Part shown: positions 1 through 9,264 of the stretch, in pieces | How positions within the stretch are numbered: position 1 is the stretch's first letter | Layout: every line of letters begins with the position of its first letter | NCBI GenBank assembly: GCA_021307315.1 | Contig: JAJSPD010000197.1 | Span: 1 to 24,308 of the forward strand | DNA from: Bisporella sp. PMI_857 | Taxonomy: Eukaryota > Ascomycota > Leotiomycetes > Helotiales > Helotiaceae | Length of the DNA stretch: 24,308 nt | Direction of reading: 5' to 3' | Made by a program: the position numbers and the translations under genes | The notes under the pieces: model-generated | Databases searched by the model: none | What the model saw: only the letters and a program-made list of their open reading frames with translations | What the model was told of the DNA's origin: nothing

Positions 1-228
1 GTGGGTGCGAGCTCTGCAGTCTAGTTCACAGCTTAGCCTGGAGCGAGCCCGGGCAACAACCACTAAATCCTGACGGCAATGGGATCCACTGTTCTGTATG
101 GGGGGGGGTTGGATCAGATGCAATGGGTTGGTGGGGAACCCTCTAGCTCAGCAGTCCTTGGAATCTATACAACTGATGGTTAGTGTAACCCTGCACGACT
201 GAGGCCTTTAGGTCATGATCTAATTTAA
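1..228 (+). other. Upstream flank of the HET gene, possible missing exon or promoter
   Basis: This stretch has balanced composition and a run of nine G near 101-109. The 10-mer GGATCAGATG occurs at 111-120 and again at 229-238, just where the HET frame opens. No ATG here opens a long frame joined directly to the HET ORF, so an N-terminal exon could lie here behind an intron or outside the window. Confidence 0.3.
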
Positions 229-1956
229 GGATCAGATGACGACTTAAGCGACATTATACCTGGTCGTCCAGAGTATAGTGATGAGGTGTTATCAGCTACT
301 TGTTTAGGAAGGGCTAAAGGCTGGCTACGAAGATGCGCTAGCGATCATCCTACATGCCCGGCGCTAATTGATCGCCAGCTTCCTACACGAGTCGTTGATG
401 TAGGGTCAGAGGAGAACGCCCCACGCCTCTTGCTCTCCGAGGGCCGTTACGGACAATGGGTTGCCTTAAGTCATTGCTGGGGTAAAACCCTCGCTCTTAA
501 AACAGAGCTCAAGAATCTTGAAAAGCACTGCAAGGAACTACCATTATATGACTTGCCAGCTACATTTCAGGACGCTATTGTAATCACACGCTCTCTAGGG
601 ATACCTTTTCTCTGGATTGATGCTCTCTGCATCATACAAGACTCTACCGAAGATTTGACTGTAGAATCTGGGAAGATGGGTTACGTCTATGAGAATGCGG
701 CTTTGACAATTGCTGCCGAAGCATCAGAAAACAGTACTATTGGGATTTCTAAAAGCACGAACCGTACAAGGCAAGTCCTACAACCAATGGCAAGATGCCG
801 CAGCCACATCCATGGCGTCGAAGGGTCCTTGTATTTTAGGAAAGCATTCGGCAATTCTCTGGATCGAGGCCCGCTTAGCCGTCGCGCTTGGACAATTCAG
901 GAAGAGGTATTGTCGCCTCGACTTTTACGTTTTGCTGAGAGACAATTACTGTGGCGATGCCTAAACGAACATTGGAGAGAGGAACTTCCCAGCGACCAAG
1001 TTAATATAGACTTTTACACCCCTTGCCTCGAGTTCAGGAACGGCTTCATCAAGTCAAATAGAGGACGAACCCCGAAAATGAATCCATATTATAAGAAGAC
1101 GCCTCTGAAATTCTGGTACCGTGACATCCTAGACAACTATGTCCAACGGGAGATTACTTACCCACGAGATAGGCTCGTTGCTATTGGCGGTATTGCTAAA
1201 GAGCTTCAGCAAAGCATGGCGGAAAGTAATTCTTACTACGCTGGTCTCTGGCTCCATGATATATATAGAGCTTTGGTTTGGTTTCCCTACGAGGCCGGGG
1301 CAGTGAGACAAACCAACTATATTGCGCCATCGTGGAGCTGGGCAAGCATCAGTTTCAAAGGAAATATCCGACGTTCAGCGGCTTCATTTGCAGCCGCATA
1401 TCCCGACAACTTGGACGGTAGAAGCACACCATTAGCTGTGATCGTCAAAGTATCAGTCAGCAATGTTAATAGAGACCCCTTTGGCCAAGTCAAAGAAGGG
1501 GCCTTTGTGGAGATCCACGCACCATGTCAGAGCGTCTGTTCTTGTCGAGTCCCAGCGGCATTTCTTGATGAACGCAAAGCCAGCGTCGATCCTAGCAGCC
1601 ACGCTGATGGGGACAAATTTTCGGACAAATTCCCTTTCCCCGTGAAGGCTGTAGAGAGTGCCCTAACAGCTAAAGATCGCAACAAGAGTATTCAGAAGCA
1701 GCTCGCTTCGAGTCGTGTTGGAGTACATCAGTGTCTGCTCAACTCTGGGATGATGCATCAAAGATTGTTATACCTTCAGATTATTATGTGGAATGCTGGA
1801 AATTTTGATTCGAAACTGAATATTATTATGGCTTTGATTCTCAATCCTATTACTCAAGGGCAAACTAGAGAGTATCAACGAATCGGGCGGGCTATAGTAG
1901 TCGAACATCTAAAAAAGCCAGTCATTTGGCCAATGGAAACCGTGATTATTATTTAG
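229..1956 (+). CDS. HET-domain (heterokaryon incompatibility) protein, 5' end unresolved
   Basis: The protein belongs to the HET family (PF06985), whose members trigger incompatibility cell death or serve NLR-like immune signalling in ascomycetes; the trigger and partner here are unknown. Numbering residues from the GTG codon at 286, the HET core is clear: WVALSHCWG at 58-66, LWIDALCIIQD at 109-119, VYENAALTIAA at 134-144, then the conserved PLSRRAWTIQEE at 196-207 and LLWRC near 221. The later family signatures APSWSWAS (about 347-354) and a C-terminal YQRIG are also present. The frame is intact to the TAG at 1954-1956. The GTG at 286 is not a credible eukaryotic start: the frame stays open upstream to the TAA at 226-228 with no ATG. 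An upstream exon joined near the CAG at 233-235, or 5' truncation, is therefore likely. Base composition is balanced and there are no RIP stops, unlike most of the window. Expression is unproven. Confidence 0.85.
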   Translation, partial: GSDDDLSDIIPGRPEYSDEVLSATCLGRAKGWLRRCASDHPTCPALIDRQLPTRVVDVGSEENAPRLLLSEGRYGQWVALSHCWGKTLALKTELKNLEKHCKELPLYDLPATFQDAIVITRSLGIPFLWIDALCIIQDSTEDLTVESGKMGYVYENAALTIAAEASENSTIGISKSTNRTRQVLQPMARCRSHIHGVEGSLYFRKAFGNSLDRGPLSRRAWTIQEEVLSPRLLRFAERQLLWRCLNEHWREELPSDQVNIDFYTPCLEFRNGFIKSNRGRTPKMNPYYKKTPLKFWYRDILDNYVQREITYPRDRLVAIGGIAKELQQSMAESNSYYAGLWLHDIYRALVWFPYEAGAVRQTNYIAPSWSWASISFKGNIRRSAASFAAAYPDNLDGRSTPLAVIVKVSVSNVNRDPFGQVKEGAFVEIHAPCQSVCSCRVPAAFLDERKASVDPSSHADGDKFSDKFPFPVKAVESALTAKDRNKSIQKQLASSRVGVHQCLLNSGMMHQRLLYLQIIMWNAGNFDSKLNIIMALILNPITQGQTREYQRIGRAIVVEHLKKPVIWPMETVIII

Positions 1957-2248
1957 TATCAAAACATATTAATTCGCTCGAACTATATCCGATAGTCTGG
2001 CGGCGCTAGTCTCACCTCGCACCCAGGCAGGGCCTCTAGCTAATTAGATTGCTCTATTTTTGTATAGGAATACCTTTCGTGCCGTTCAAGTCACCTGTCT
2101 TGAGTTTTTGTGCTATGTTGAGCCGGAAAGTTCGTGGGAAAGGCCGGGGTTTATAGGAAGAGCCTACTTATTACGTGAGAAAGCTTTTTAATTTAAATAC
2201 TAAAATTAGCGAGAAATCCGGCTCGCTAATTAGCCTAAGGGCTACTAA
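1957..2248. other. Intergenic stretch after the HET gene
   Basis: The sequence between the HET stop codon and the solo LTR includes moderately GC-rich and AT-rich patches. I see no coding frame or recognisable element. It would contain the HET 3' UTR, but no clear polyadenylation signal stands out. Confidence 0.4.
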
Positions 2249-2507
2249 TGTAACGACGCAAGGAATCACGGGCTAGAATAGAGGCATATGGGAGTGCGTA
2301 CAATAGGCTGACAGTGATTGCCTTATAGGTCTACCTACGAAGGATACAAAAACATGAGGAACAACTGTAGAGAGTGGGAGCAGGCCTTATATAGGCGACT
2401 CCGACTCTCCTCCGTATCGGCTCTGAAACCCCTCATACCCTGATCTTCAGCCTCCTGATCCCGTGCCATGGCCTCCGTGTCACACCTTGGGCATACCGGT
2501 TGTTACA
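2249..2507 (+). mobile_element. Solo LTR, probably Ty3/gypsy-type, with perfect 5-bp target duplication
   Basis: The segment begins TGTAAC and ends GTTACA, a perfect 6-bp terminal inverted repeat of the TG...CA kind that bounds LTRs. It is flanked on both sides by the identical pentamer ACTAA (2244-2248 and 2508-2512), the 5-bp target duplication made by retroviral-type integrases. An internal TATATA-containing box lies near 2388 (TTATATAGGC), followed by a CT-rich tract. At 259 bp with no internal retroelement coding sequence on either side, it is a solo LTR left by recombination. The gypsy assignment rests only on the TGTAAC-type terminus and is tentative; orientation is taken from the TATA box. 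Confidence 0.85.
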
Positions 2508-2667
2508 ACTAATAAAGTTACTTTCGGGTTAGAAAGCTTTGGGTTAAATATTACTTTTATTTAGCGTAAATAAATTTGTAAGTTTACGTATTATTTTTTA
2601 TGCGTTGTTTTTAATTGATTTAAGTTACATTCTTTTCTTTGTGATATAATTGTTATAGATTTTTACA
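2508..2667. other. AT-rich spacer
   Basis: AT-rich sequence between the gypsy-type solo LTR and the left end of the pogo relic. No gene seen. Confidence 0.4.
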
Positions 2668-3108
2668 TAATGTGCGGGATAAGCGAACGCAACAGACAAG
2701 CGAACGCAACACTTTTCTTAGAGGGTCACACAAAAACTACAATAACTCTACCAATTTAAGTGATATTAACTTTATTTATTTAGAATCCTCTTCTTTAAAG
2801 GTCTCTTCTACTAATTAACAAGTACACGTATTATGGCCTATTATACCACAAATACCACAGTGCCGTGCGTGCGTTTCCTCTCTTGTACGACGACCCCCTT
2901 AACTACGCTTCTCTTGCTCTAGCTGCTCCTTAATATCCCTCTTATCTATTATAGCCTGTGCCTCTTATAGGTTTAGAAATCCTCTAGTTTGTAAACGTCT
3001 TTTTTTACGATTCCGGCGCTTACTTAAAGTCTCATTTGCCTTTCGAAGGTCTCGGTTCTCAGCTTGTAGTAAGGCTAGCTAGTACATTACTTTAGACGTA
3101 CCCTATGA
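2668..3108 (-). pseudogene. pogo/Fot1-type transposase, C-terminal relic with one element end
   Basis: Read on the minus strand from about 3108, a frame carries the typical C-terminus of fungal pogo-family transposases. A leucine-rich heptad stretch (LALLQAENRDLRKANETLS) runs into the basic KRRRNRKKRRLQ, then EAQAIIDK and a zinc knuckle CGICGIIGHNTCTC (2818-2860). TAA stops interrupt it at codons that are glutamine or similar in relatives, as RIP would produce. The catalytic DDE domain is missing. Downstream, near 2668-2711, a 14-bp direct repeat (AAGCGAACGCAACA, at 2681 and 2698) after a TA dinucleotide looks like the element's terminal region. The relic stops abruptly at about 3108 against unrelated GC-rich DNA. 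Confidence 0.75.
2681..2711. repeat. 14-bp direct repeat inside a pogo terminal region
   Basis: AAGCGAACGCAACA occurs twice, at 2681-2694 and 2698-2711, with a 17-bp period. Paired short repeats just inside the ends are common transposase-binding sites in pogo-type elements, and this fits its position beyond the transposase stop. The partner end is absent. Confidence 0.6.
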
Positions 3109-3330
3109 GGCCGATTAAACCACCACCACCCCGCCCCTCCTTCCAGCCGCTTGCGGGCTGTCCGGGCACCCTGACGACCCCGGCGTGCAGTCGCTGGTAG
3201 GTGACCCTGACGTACCCTATCCGGAATTCGATCAGGAATTCCACGGGAGCATAAGAACGATCGAGAGCACGCGTAGAGCCAGGAAAGTCGCGCTCTTGAC
3301 GCGTTTCCATGGTCAAGTTCCAGCTATCGT
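3109..3330. other. GC-rich unassigned insert
   Basis: This segment is clearly richer in GC than its surroundings and shows no RIP stops. Open frames exist on both strands (plus from 3185, minus from 3316), so openness alone says little about coding. The 12-mer GACGTACCCTAT occurs at 3094-3105, at the end of the pogo relic, and again at 3208-3219 inside this segment. No family recognised. Confidence 0.4.
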
Positions 3331-4073
3331 ACCGCGTTTTGGGAATAGATCCTTACTGTCGATCTCGCTTAAGCCCCTTTTTCCTTAGCCAAGCTGTCTT
3401 TTTGACTCTGGTCGTAGGAAGCGTATACATATCATCGTTTTCGCGCCCGGCTTGCAGAGGGTATTATTTCATGGCAAAATAGAGCTCTCCCATCACAGCA
3501 CTATAATTAACCTTTTACGTTATCGCAATTTGTAAACCATCTTTATCCGAGCCTGGGAGTCCTTTACGACTACGAAAAGGTCATCGCCAGCCTTATTATT
3601 GTTGTGATATACAAATTTGTGCAATGTCGCCACGTGGACTGGTACCTCCCATCTAAATTACTAACTAGGTTCGGTTAGTGCAGAACTATAATCATTTGCC
3701 AAACTTGTGGCTATTAAAACGTAAAACGCTGAAGGTTCGTAGAAAGCACCACATACAGGTGTTGAGTCTTCGCCCTCCAAAACCCCTCCATAAATTAAGC
3801 GTAGCGACGATAATAGTTATAAATTTTTAGGTAGCTAGTTTAGGGAGTATTTAGAAGCAGTCATAGTTTGTGACTATTAGAAAGCTTAGTAAATTTCGAT
3901 GTTTATATAAAGTTAGAATTGCTTGAAGTCAAAGTACCCTTTATTTTTCTCGGCACGGTAAATTTCTCGCTACGCAAAAGCGGACGTTAAAAACGCTTTG
4001 CCCTAGCTATAAATAGAATGTTTAATATTCCAGTAACTCGCAACATATAACTCAGATCTGAAATTCCGAATCG
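3331..4073. other. Decayed stretch, possible minus-strand coding scrap near 3515-3650
   Basis: Mixed composition with no intact gene. On the minus strand a frame of about 45 codons between roughly 3650 and 3515 is open and includes VPVHVATLHKFVYH and DDLFVVVKDSQARIKMVYK, which reads like protein, but I cannot assign a family. The 57-bp dispersed repeat lies at 3724-3780. Confidence 0.35.
3724..3780 (+). repeat. Dispersed 57-bp repeat, copy 1
   Basis: This segment aligns without gaps to 16015-16071 with 9 mismatches in 57 positions, 8 of them transitions. The shared core is ATACAGGTGTTGAG. Neither flank is shared, so it is a short dispersed fragment, perhaps the end of an unidentified element. 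Confidence 0.7.
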
Positions 4074-4340
4074 ATGTTTCTGTATTTAAGGAAAGTGGCA
4101 CTAAGCACGCGCTCCCGAAAGGCTGTTCCGGGCGACCGCTTCGTTCTTCCGTACAAGATCTTCAGCACTTTTCACACCCCGAACACCAATAGCCACTCCT
4201 CGAACGTTCTCCGCCAATTCCGTCACTTTGTTCCCAGAATTAACTGCCATTTTAGATACTATCGCCACAATCAACCTGGCTTGGCTCCCGTCAATCCGCA
4301 AAGTAAGCTAGAAATTTTCTGCACCCTAGTTTGTTAAAAG
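4074..4340. other. GC-balanced island with an unassigned minus-strand frame
   Basis: Composition rises to near balance for about 260 bp. The minus strand (4301-4101) has a 66-codon frame including VTELAENVRGVAIGVRGV and SAEDLVRKNEAVARNS, which looks protein-like and partly helical; the opposite strand is also open. I do not recognise the family. It could be a fragment of a mobile-element ORF or of a host gene. Confidence 0.3.
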
Positions 4341-4612
4341 CTACGTTATTCTCTCCTTCGTCAAGTCGAGACACTGACTTGAAGTAACGAGCATTTATGC
4401 TATTGTAGAGTTCCCAGATCTGATAATTGATAAAACGGACACATTGAAAAAGGTAATAAGGCATACGGACAATGTAAAAGCGTAAAAGCACCTATAAGTT
4501 CGCTTTGCAGCTGTCTATTATATGTTAATTAGAATCTCACTATTTGGTTCGAAATAACCATAAAATAGAGGAAAAAAAATCATAACTTTGTAGAACAAAA
4601 TACGCTTAGTAC

Positions 4613-5095
4613 TACGCGACTCCACTCCTAATCCAAACCGAAATAATGTTCATGTCCTTGTTTACCATGAGATTGAAAGGTTCCAAGTCACCGTGAATTA
4701 AAACAAATAAGGCTCGATCATAGTCGCGATCTACTCAGTTCTGAACATATAAACGGAAAATGTATTAATGATATAAAGCATCTTCTCTTTAGCCTTTTTC
4801 CCACACATTACTTCGTCTCTCCGCAAATGCATTGTCAGCGATTTGTAACAGCATCTCACCGTAATCATCTGCGCATTCCAGAACACTACTCTCCCCGTAG
4901 AAGGAATCTTGTATTTGTAAAGGTCGCAGATCTTCTAACTCTTGCACGTTCATATCGATAGTAGTTATTTTTTTACGGACTTTGAACTTTCTTGATGCTT
5001 TGTCAAACGACCAATTAAAGGAAATTTGAGTTTGCGTAGCTAAGGATAGATGTCGGCCAGTGTGTGCAGAGTGTGCAGGTCTAGCCTAGCTTTTG
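4613..5095 (-). pseudogene. Fungal APH-family (aminoglycoside phosphotransferase-like) kinase, RIP-killed fragment
   Basis: On the minus strand one frame runs from about 5055 to 4613 and matches the second half of the large fungal APH/PF01636 family. In order it shows TIDMNVQELEDL, then LLQIADNAFAERRS, then VDRDYDRALFVLIHGDLEPF with the HGDLEPFN form of the Brenner (catalytic loop) motif at 4672-4698, then NKDMNIISV. Three in-frame stops occur, and each is one C-to-T or G-to-A change from the family residue; one sits where tryptophan precedes VDRD. No frame change is needed over this span, though a frame shift is likely near 5040-5060, where TLADIYP reads in another frame. The N-terminal lobe and the sequence after the Mg-binding region are missing. 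APH-like proteins are expanded in plant-associated ascomycetes, with unknown substrates. Confidence 0.75.
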
Positions 5096-5100
5096 TGGTT

Positions 5101-5460
5101 CTAGTTACTTAAGCACTTTCGTGTAAATAAGTAACAAAGTATATATAAACTAAATAACCGTTTTTGTACATCCAAATTCTCCGCTGATTTCTGAGCAAGC
5201 TTCCGCATACTAGTATAACCAGAAATGCCACATAACTCACACTTCCTCTGTTTAAGCTTTTTTGTTGCTTTAAAGCCAGAAAAAATACGTTTTGTACTAT
5301 GTCTTGTACTATTTCGAAATGCTCCTTTGCTCATTAAATGTAAAGGTTCAAGAATTAGAGGTTCTAGCTCTTGTTGAAACAAATTCCATCACCAGTGTAA
5401 ATGAAAATCGTCGGCCTATACTGCAGTTATTTCACTCCCCGATATAATCAAAAAGTGCGA
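5101..5460 (-). pseudogene. Mutator-like (MULE) transposase, C-terminal relic
   Basis: The minus strand reads DDFHLHW, then LEPLILEPLHLMSKG, then RNSTRHSTKR, then KCELCGISGY. This order (HW motif after the SWIM-type region, an 'EPL..P' linker, a basic segment and a degraded CxxCxxxGH zinc knuckle) is typical of the C-terminus of fungal MULE transposases. The knuckle histidine is replaced by tyrosine (CAT to TAT) and the final cysteine is missing. Two stops break the frame upstream of 5382, one where tryptophan or glutamine would be expected. The transposase core was not found at higher coordinates, so this is a truncated relic. A host MULE-derived or FAR1-like protein cannot be excluded. Confidence 0.55.
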
Positions 5461-6960
5461 ACGAAGCAGATTCGGCGAAAGAGAAAAGCAAATTCGACGT
5501 TTTATTTGCACTTAGCCACGATTCACAAGAATCAATAGTCAAGCGACCGGAAATTCGAAAATAAAGTGTTAAACGAATAAGCGCTCTCTAAAACGACGAA
5601 GCAAACATTGCACCGTCAATCCAAGCACTTTAAAAGTATAAAAAGCACCCTCTACCCTTTTTCAGCTAGGTCTCTTTTTCACACTTCACACGTATTACTA
5701 TATAATCACTACAATTACTACACTAACCGGAGCTTAAACACTACTTTATTTATCTGCTTGCCTATTAAAATAAGCGCACTACTTTTAAATAAAGCAGCAC
5801 TTATTTCAGATAGCGCCTCTTTTTACGTGAGTTAGAAACAATGTAAGCTGAAACACATGTGCTAACAAGTTAAAATCCGGTTAAAGCAATCTTTTATGTT
5901 GTAAAAACTACGCCGAAAACAAAAAAAAGCGTGTCATTTCTTCAGAATAAGTTAGTCAATCTTGTTACGAAAAGCGCCTAAAGAAAAATAATAACTATGT
6001 TTAGTAACAGTATGCAAAGTATAGAGGCGTCTATGTTTCCAGGTGGCGGGTTCCAGATCGCTACTGATCTGGTAAGTGATACATTCGATTTACTACTTCG
6101 ATTCCTGATAGTCACGCAAAACTCGGTACAAACTTTACATATTGGTGAAAATGGTCGATTAACTTTGCTTCGTAGTAAGTTTTGTAAATGTACTACGCTG
6201 AATTCTGCTGATCCAAAAGAAATCTATACTATGTTTCGAACAATAGCAGCCTCGTTTTCCGGCTTTAGCACCAGCATTCCGCAGGAAACTCTAAGGCTTC
6301 TGCCTATTATATTGCGAACTTTGATTCGTTAGTAAAATCTTTAATTGGTCATTCCCCGGCTCACTTTTTACCTTAGAATTCATTGGTAAGCTTCAAACAA
6401 ATAATAGCCAACTACGTATAAACTATACACAGTTACAAGCTACTTAGAAAAATCGACAAGCCGAAAAACGACAAACGGAAAACAAGTCGACTCTTTACTG
6501 CTTTTTTGTTCCTTAAATAACAAAATATAAAGCTCGCATAAACTCACTCTAGAAAAAAGTTGAATTGCTTAAAAGTATAAAAGCCGAGCGTATTTGACAA
6601 TCTGCTTAAATTAGTGCTAACACAATTCAGACTTTAAAAGTAAACTGGAATGTAAGCTTTAACGTACTTATTAGATTTACTCGTCCGTTAACATAGCTTA
6701 GTTAAAAATAATAGTTTAAAAAAAATATCCGCGAAGTAAAGCGATTATACGCGAATATCAAAGCACAAAAAAACAGTTTAAAAACAGAACTTAATAAGCT
6801 AAAACTTCGAACAACTTCGGATTTTAGTATAAAAAGTTTAAACAAAAAACGTAAACGTTTAAAATAAATTAAGAAATCCTTTTAATAAGAAGTAATTACT
6901 TTTAGCAATAGTTCTTTTGACGAGAGTTGGATATTTAATCTACATTCTGAAATAAGCTGT
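5461..6960. other. RIP-decayed region with no assignable gene
   Basis: AT-rich with many stops on both strands. The longest open frame is 111 codons on the plus strand (5997-6332, with MFPGGGFQIATDLVSDTFDLL), in a patch of higher GC. The complementary strand over the same patch is also open apart from one TAG, so the coding strand cannot be decided and no family is recognised. The remainder (6333-6960) shows only lysine/asparagine-rich fragments of the kind expected from degraded transposons. Confidence 0.35.
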
Positions 6961-7254
6961 ATTCATTATTGACTAAAATGTGTAACATGCATATCTAAAC
7001 ATTGAAAATACTTTGAAATTAGTCTGTACTGTAAGTGTAGATTCCTGTCAGCATCTTTCTTTATAGCGGACGTGTTCAAAAAGAAAAACCAGATAATGCA
7101 CAGGACGTTAGTAATAAAAGTATCCTTGAACCGCCAATGCGACGAAAGTAGCCTAAAAAGTAGACCTGGAGCCAATCAAAAGCCGTATTTCATGTCAATT
7201 TCATTGAAATCTGCTTTCTATTTTTTCTATGTGTGCAAATGCTGGTCAGTGCTA
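6961..7254. other. Unassigned AT-rich spacer
   Basis: Short frames on both strands overlap each other and none shows recognisable motifs. Nothing else seen before the tandem repeat that starts at about 7255. Confidence 0.3.
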
Positions 7255-7374
7255 GGCTATAAATTGACTACGTAACAGCCAGGAACCGAATTGCTATGTA
7301 TTTACTACGTGACAGCCAGGAACTAAATGGCTATGAATAAATTAACTACGTACAATGTGCAGCCAGGAACCGTG
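7255..7374 (+). repeat. Three imperfect tandem units of about 36-47 bp
   Basis: The pattern GCTATGxATxxACTACGT...CAGCCAGGAAC recurs at about 7255-7290, 7291-7327 and 7328-7374. The core CAGCCAGGAAC is conserved in all three units; unit 3 has extra bases between ACTACGT and the core. This is a diverged minisatellite. Confidence 0.75.
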
Positions 7375-7533
7375 AACCAACTCAGCTATACATTAATTGC
7401 TAATAAACGACCATTATTAGCGTATATTCTCTACGAAGCAGTAAAGAATCAAAACTTCTTCCAGAAAATACTAAAAACGCCGTTAGGCAAACAGTTTATT
7501 ACTAGCACTATATCCGTAAAACCGGCAAATTGA

Positions 7534-8359
7534 AAAACCTGCGCTTTCTTTTAGTCGTAAAGTATAGCAACGGCACTGTAAAAAGCTATATCGTTGTAAT
7601 GTAAATAGCTATCTAGTTGATAATTTGTGTTCTGAAATAGCATTATACAAGCGTGTAAAGTAGCTGTATTAGCTGGCTGTTGGGATAAAGTAGTAGCCGC
7701 ACTAAAAAGCGTAGAAAAAGTATCAGAAAATAAAAGCTGTTCGAAAATTTCGAAAAGGCCTAGCTATATTTGCGATGTGTGACTGTCGACTGTAGCACGT
7801 AAAAAATACGTGCTGTTAGTCGGCGCATCGTGCTGTGATATATTTTAACACGAAAAAAAGTCTCGTAAAATGCGTCGGCGCTCGTACATACTTAGTTGTC
7901 TGATATGTTTTCAGCAAAGTAAAAATTATCGAGAGTCGGATCCATAATCCATAGTTCATGGCTTCTAAATAATTCACCGCCGTATTAAGGTTAAGTATAA
8001 AAGCCAGTATGCAGTAAATCCCAGAGTGAAACTGTTTTACGGCAGCCGATATAATCCTTCAAGCACAAGTTTCTCTAAATAATTTCAGTCGACTGTGTCG
8101 ATAGTTTTTGCATTATAGCAAAGTCCAAATTGTTTGCCGAAACGTAGTAGTCTATGTTTTGCTCTGACTGCGCCGATTGCGTATCCATCGCAGGAATATT
8201 TGAACCAAAGTGAAAATTGTCGAGAAGTAAAAGAAAAAAGTTTTTATACCTTTAGGCAAAAAGGCCAGAAAGCTGGAGAATAATCCAAATAGATGCCCTC
8301 AACATTAGAATGGCCTCAACTTCACGAGGTAATAAACTGAGGGCTACCTCAATAATCAA
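7534..8359. other. RIP-decayed region with a hairpin and a dispersed motif
   Basis: No coding region recognised. A perfect 8-bp hairpin (AGCACGTA at 7794-7801, TACGTGCT at 7807-7814) is extended by imperfect pairing. A motif reading CAAAGTxAAAATTxTCGAGA occurs near 7913-7936 and again near 8203-8226, differing by transitions, which suggests two decayed copies of one element end. Confidence 0.4.
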
Positions 8360-8387
8360 TCAACCATCGGTATAACTCGAGCCAGGG

Positions 8388-8443
8388 GATGGCCCACACA
8401 GGATGACCCACATGCGATGACCCACACGCGATGACCCACAAGC
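8388..8443 (+). repeat. Minisatellite, four 14-bp units
   Basis: Consensus GATGACCCACANGC in four back-to-back copies (8388-8401, 8402-8415, 8416-8429, 8430-8443); the first carries GATGGCCC. It lies at the point where homology of the neighbouring NLR pseudogene to its family ends. Confidence 0.85.
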
Positions 8444-8459
8444 AACGACCATAGGATCA

Positions 8460-9264
8460 CCCCTCAATCTATTGCATGACATAAAGGACAGATAATCAGC
8501 TGCCAGTGGATCATAACGCTGAATTTGATCGAATGAAATTAGCCATATAGTTGCAACAGGGTTCTTCAATCCCTAGTATCTCCTTTCATTTTCAAAATTT
8601 TCGCTTAACACCTCGATAATCATTTCCTCCGTATCGTCCCAAAAGAACAGATATTCAGAAAGCGAAATGTCGTTCTTGTTAATGTACGCAGCGGCTTGCA
8701 CAATAGCCAGAAAAAAAAATGCTAGCTAAGTCATCAGCAACATCACAGATTCTCTGTCATCCAAAAATGCTTAGTTATGCAGCGATTTCTTCAAGATTTG
8801 GATCCCAAGCTCCTTATCCATATAAAGGACTTCCATTACATAACAGCAGGTAAGTTCGACGGCGGCCTTTCAGCTGCGAGTAGTCAAAACAATAGACCCT
8901 TTGCTGCTTGTAAACAAATAATCAATCAAGTGAATTAATCTACTACCTATCTCAATAGTCTTCAGCCACATATCGGAACTATCGGCATTGTCCAGTATTA
9001 AAAGCCACTGGCCACCATTCTCGCTACTAAAATAGCTTCGTACACGGTCTTTCACGTCCGCCTCTCTATTTTCTATCCCTGTAATATTCAAATGTCGACC
9101 AATGTCTAAGTAAGATTGTTGGACATTCTCAGCGCTTGTTGCGGCCACCCAGAAAATAAAGCAGTCTAGGCGCTTGTTTCTTGTTTAATATACCAGTTCA
9201 AGCGCAATTTAAGTCTTCCCTACGCCACCAGCCACAGTGTCAGCCTCTAGGCAAGCTAAGCGAG
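8460..9264 (-). pseudogene. NB-ARC (NLR/STAND) NTPase fragment, RIP-killed
   Basis: The minus strand holds a continuous frame over about 800 bp, interrupted only by stops. In order it has the P-loop AGGVGKT (9212-9232), the Walker B region WLLILDNAD (8981-9006), the sensor-type GSIVLTTRS (about 8870-8900), an ARC-like stretch with MDKELGIQILKKSL, then AIVQAAAYINKNDISLSEYL, and finally the post-NB-ARC signature TIWLISFDQIQ with DPLAADYLSFMS near 8470-8555. This order is that of fungal NB-ARC NLRs that carry patatin, HET, NUP or kinase-like effector domains. At least five in-frame TAA/TAG/TGA stops are all explicable as C-to-T or G-to-A changes; two stand directly after the P-loop (TAA at 9211-9209 and 9187-9185). 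The effector domain upstream and the repeat domain downstream are absent. Confidence 0.85.

Noticed and set aside
5997..6332. A 111-codon plus-strand frame as a gene
   Set aside because: The opposite strand is almost equally open over the same patch, no motif is recognisable and no promoter or intron signals support it. Listed only as part of an unassigned region.
8388..8443. A CRISPR-like array
   Set aside because: The units are 14 bp and directly adjacent without spacers, in fungal DNA; it is a minisatellite.
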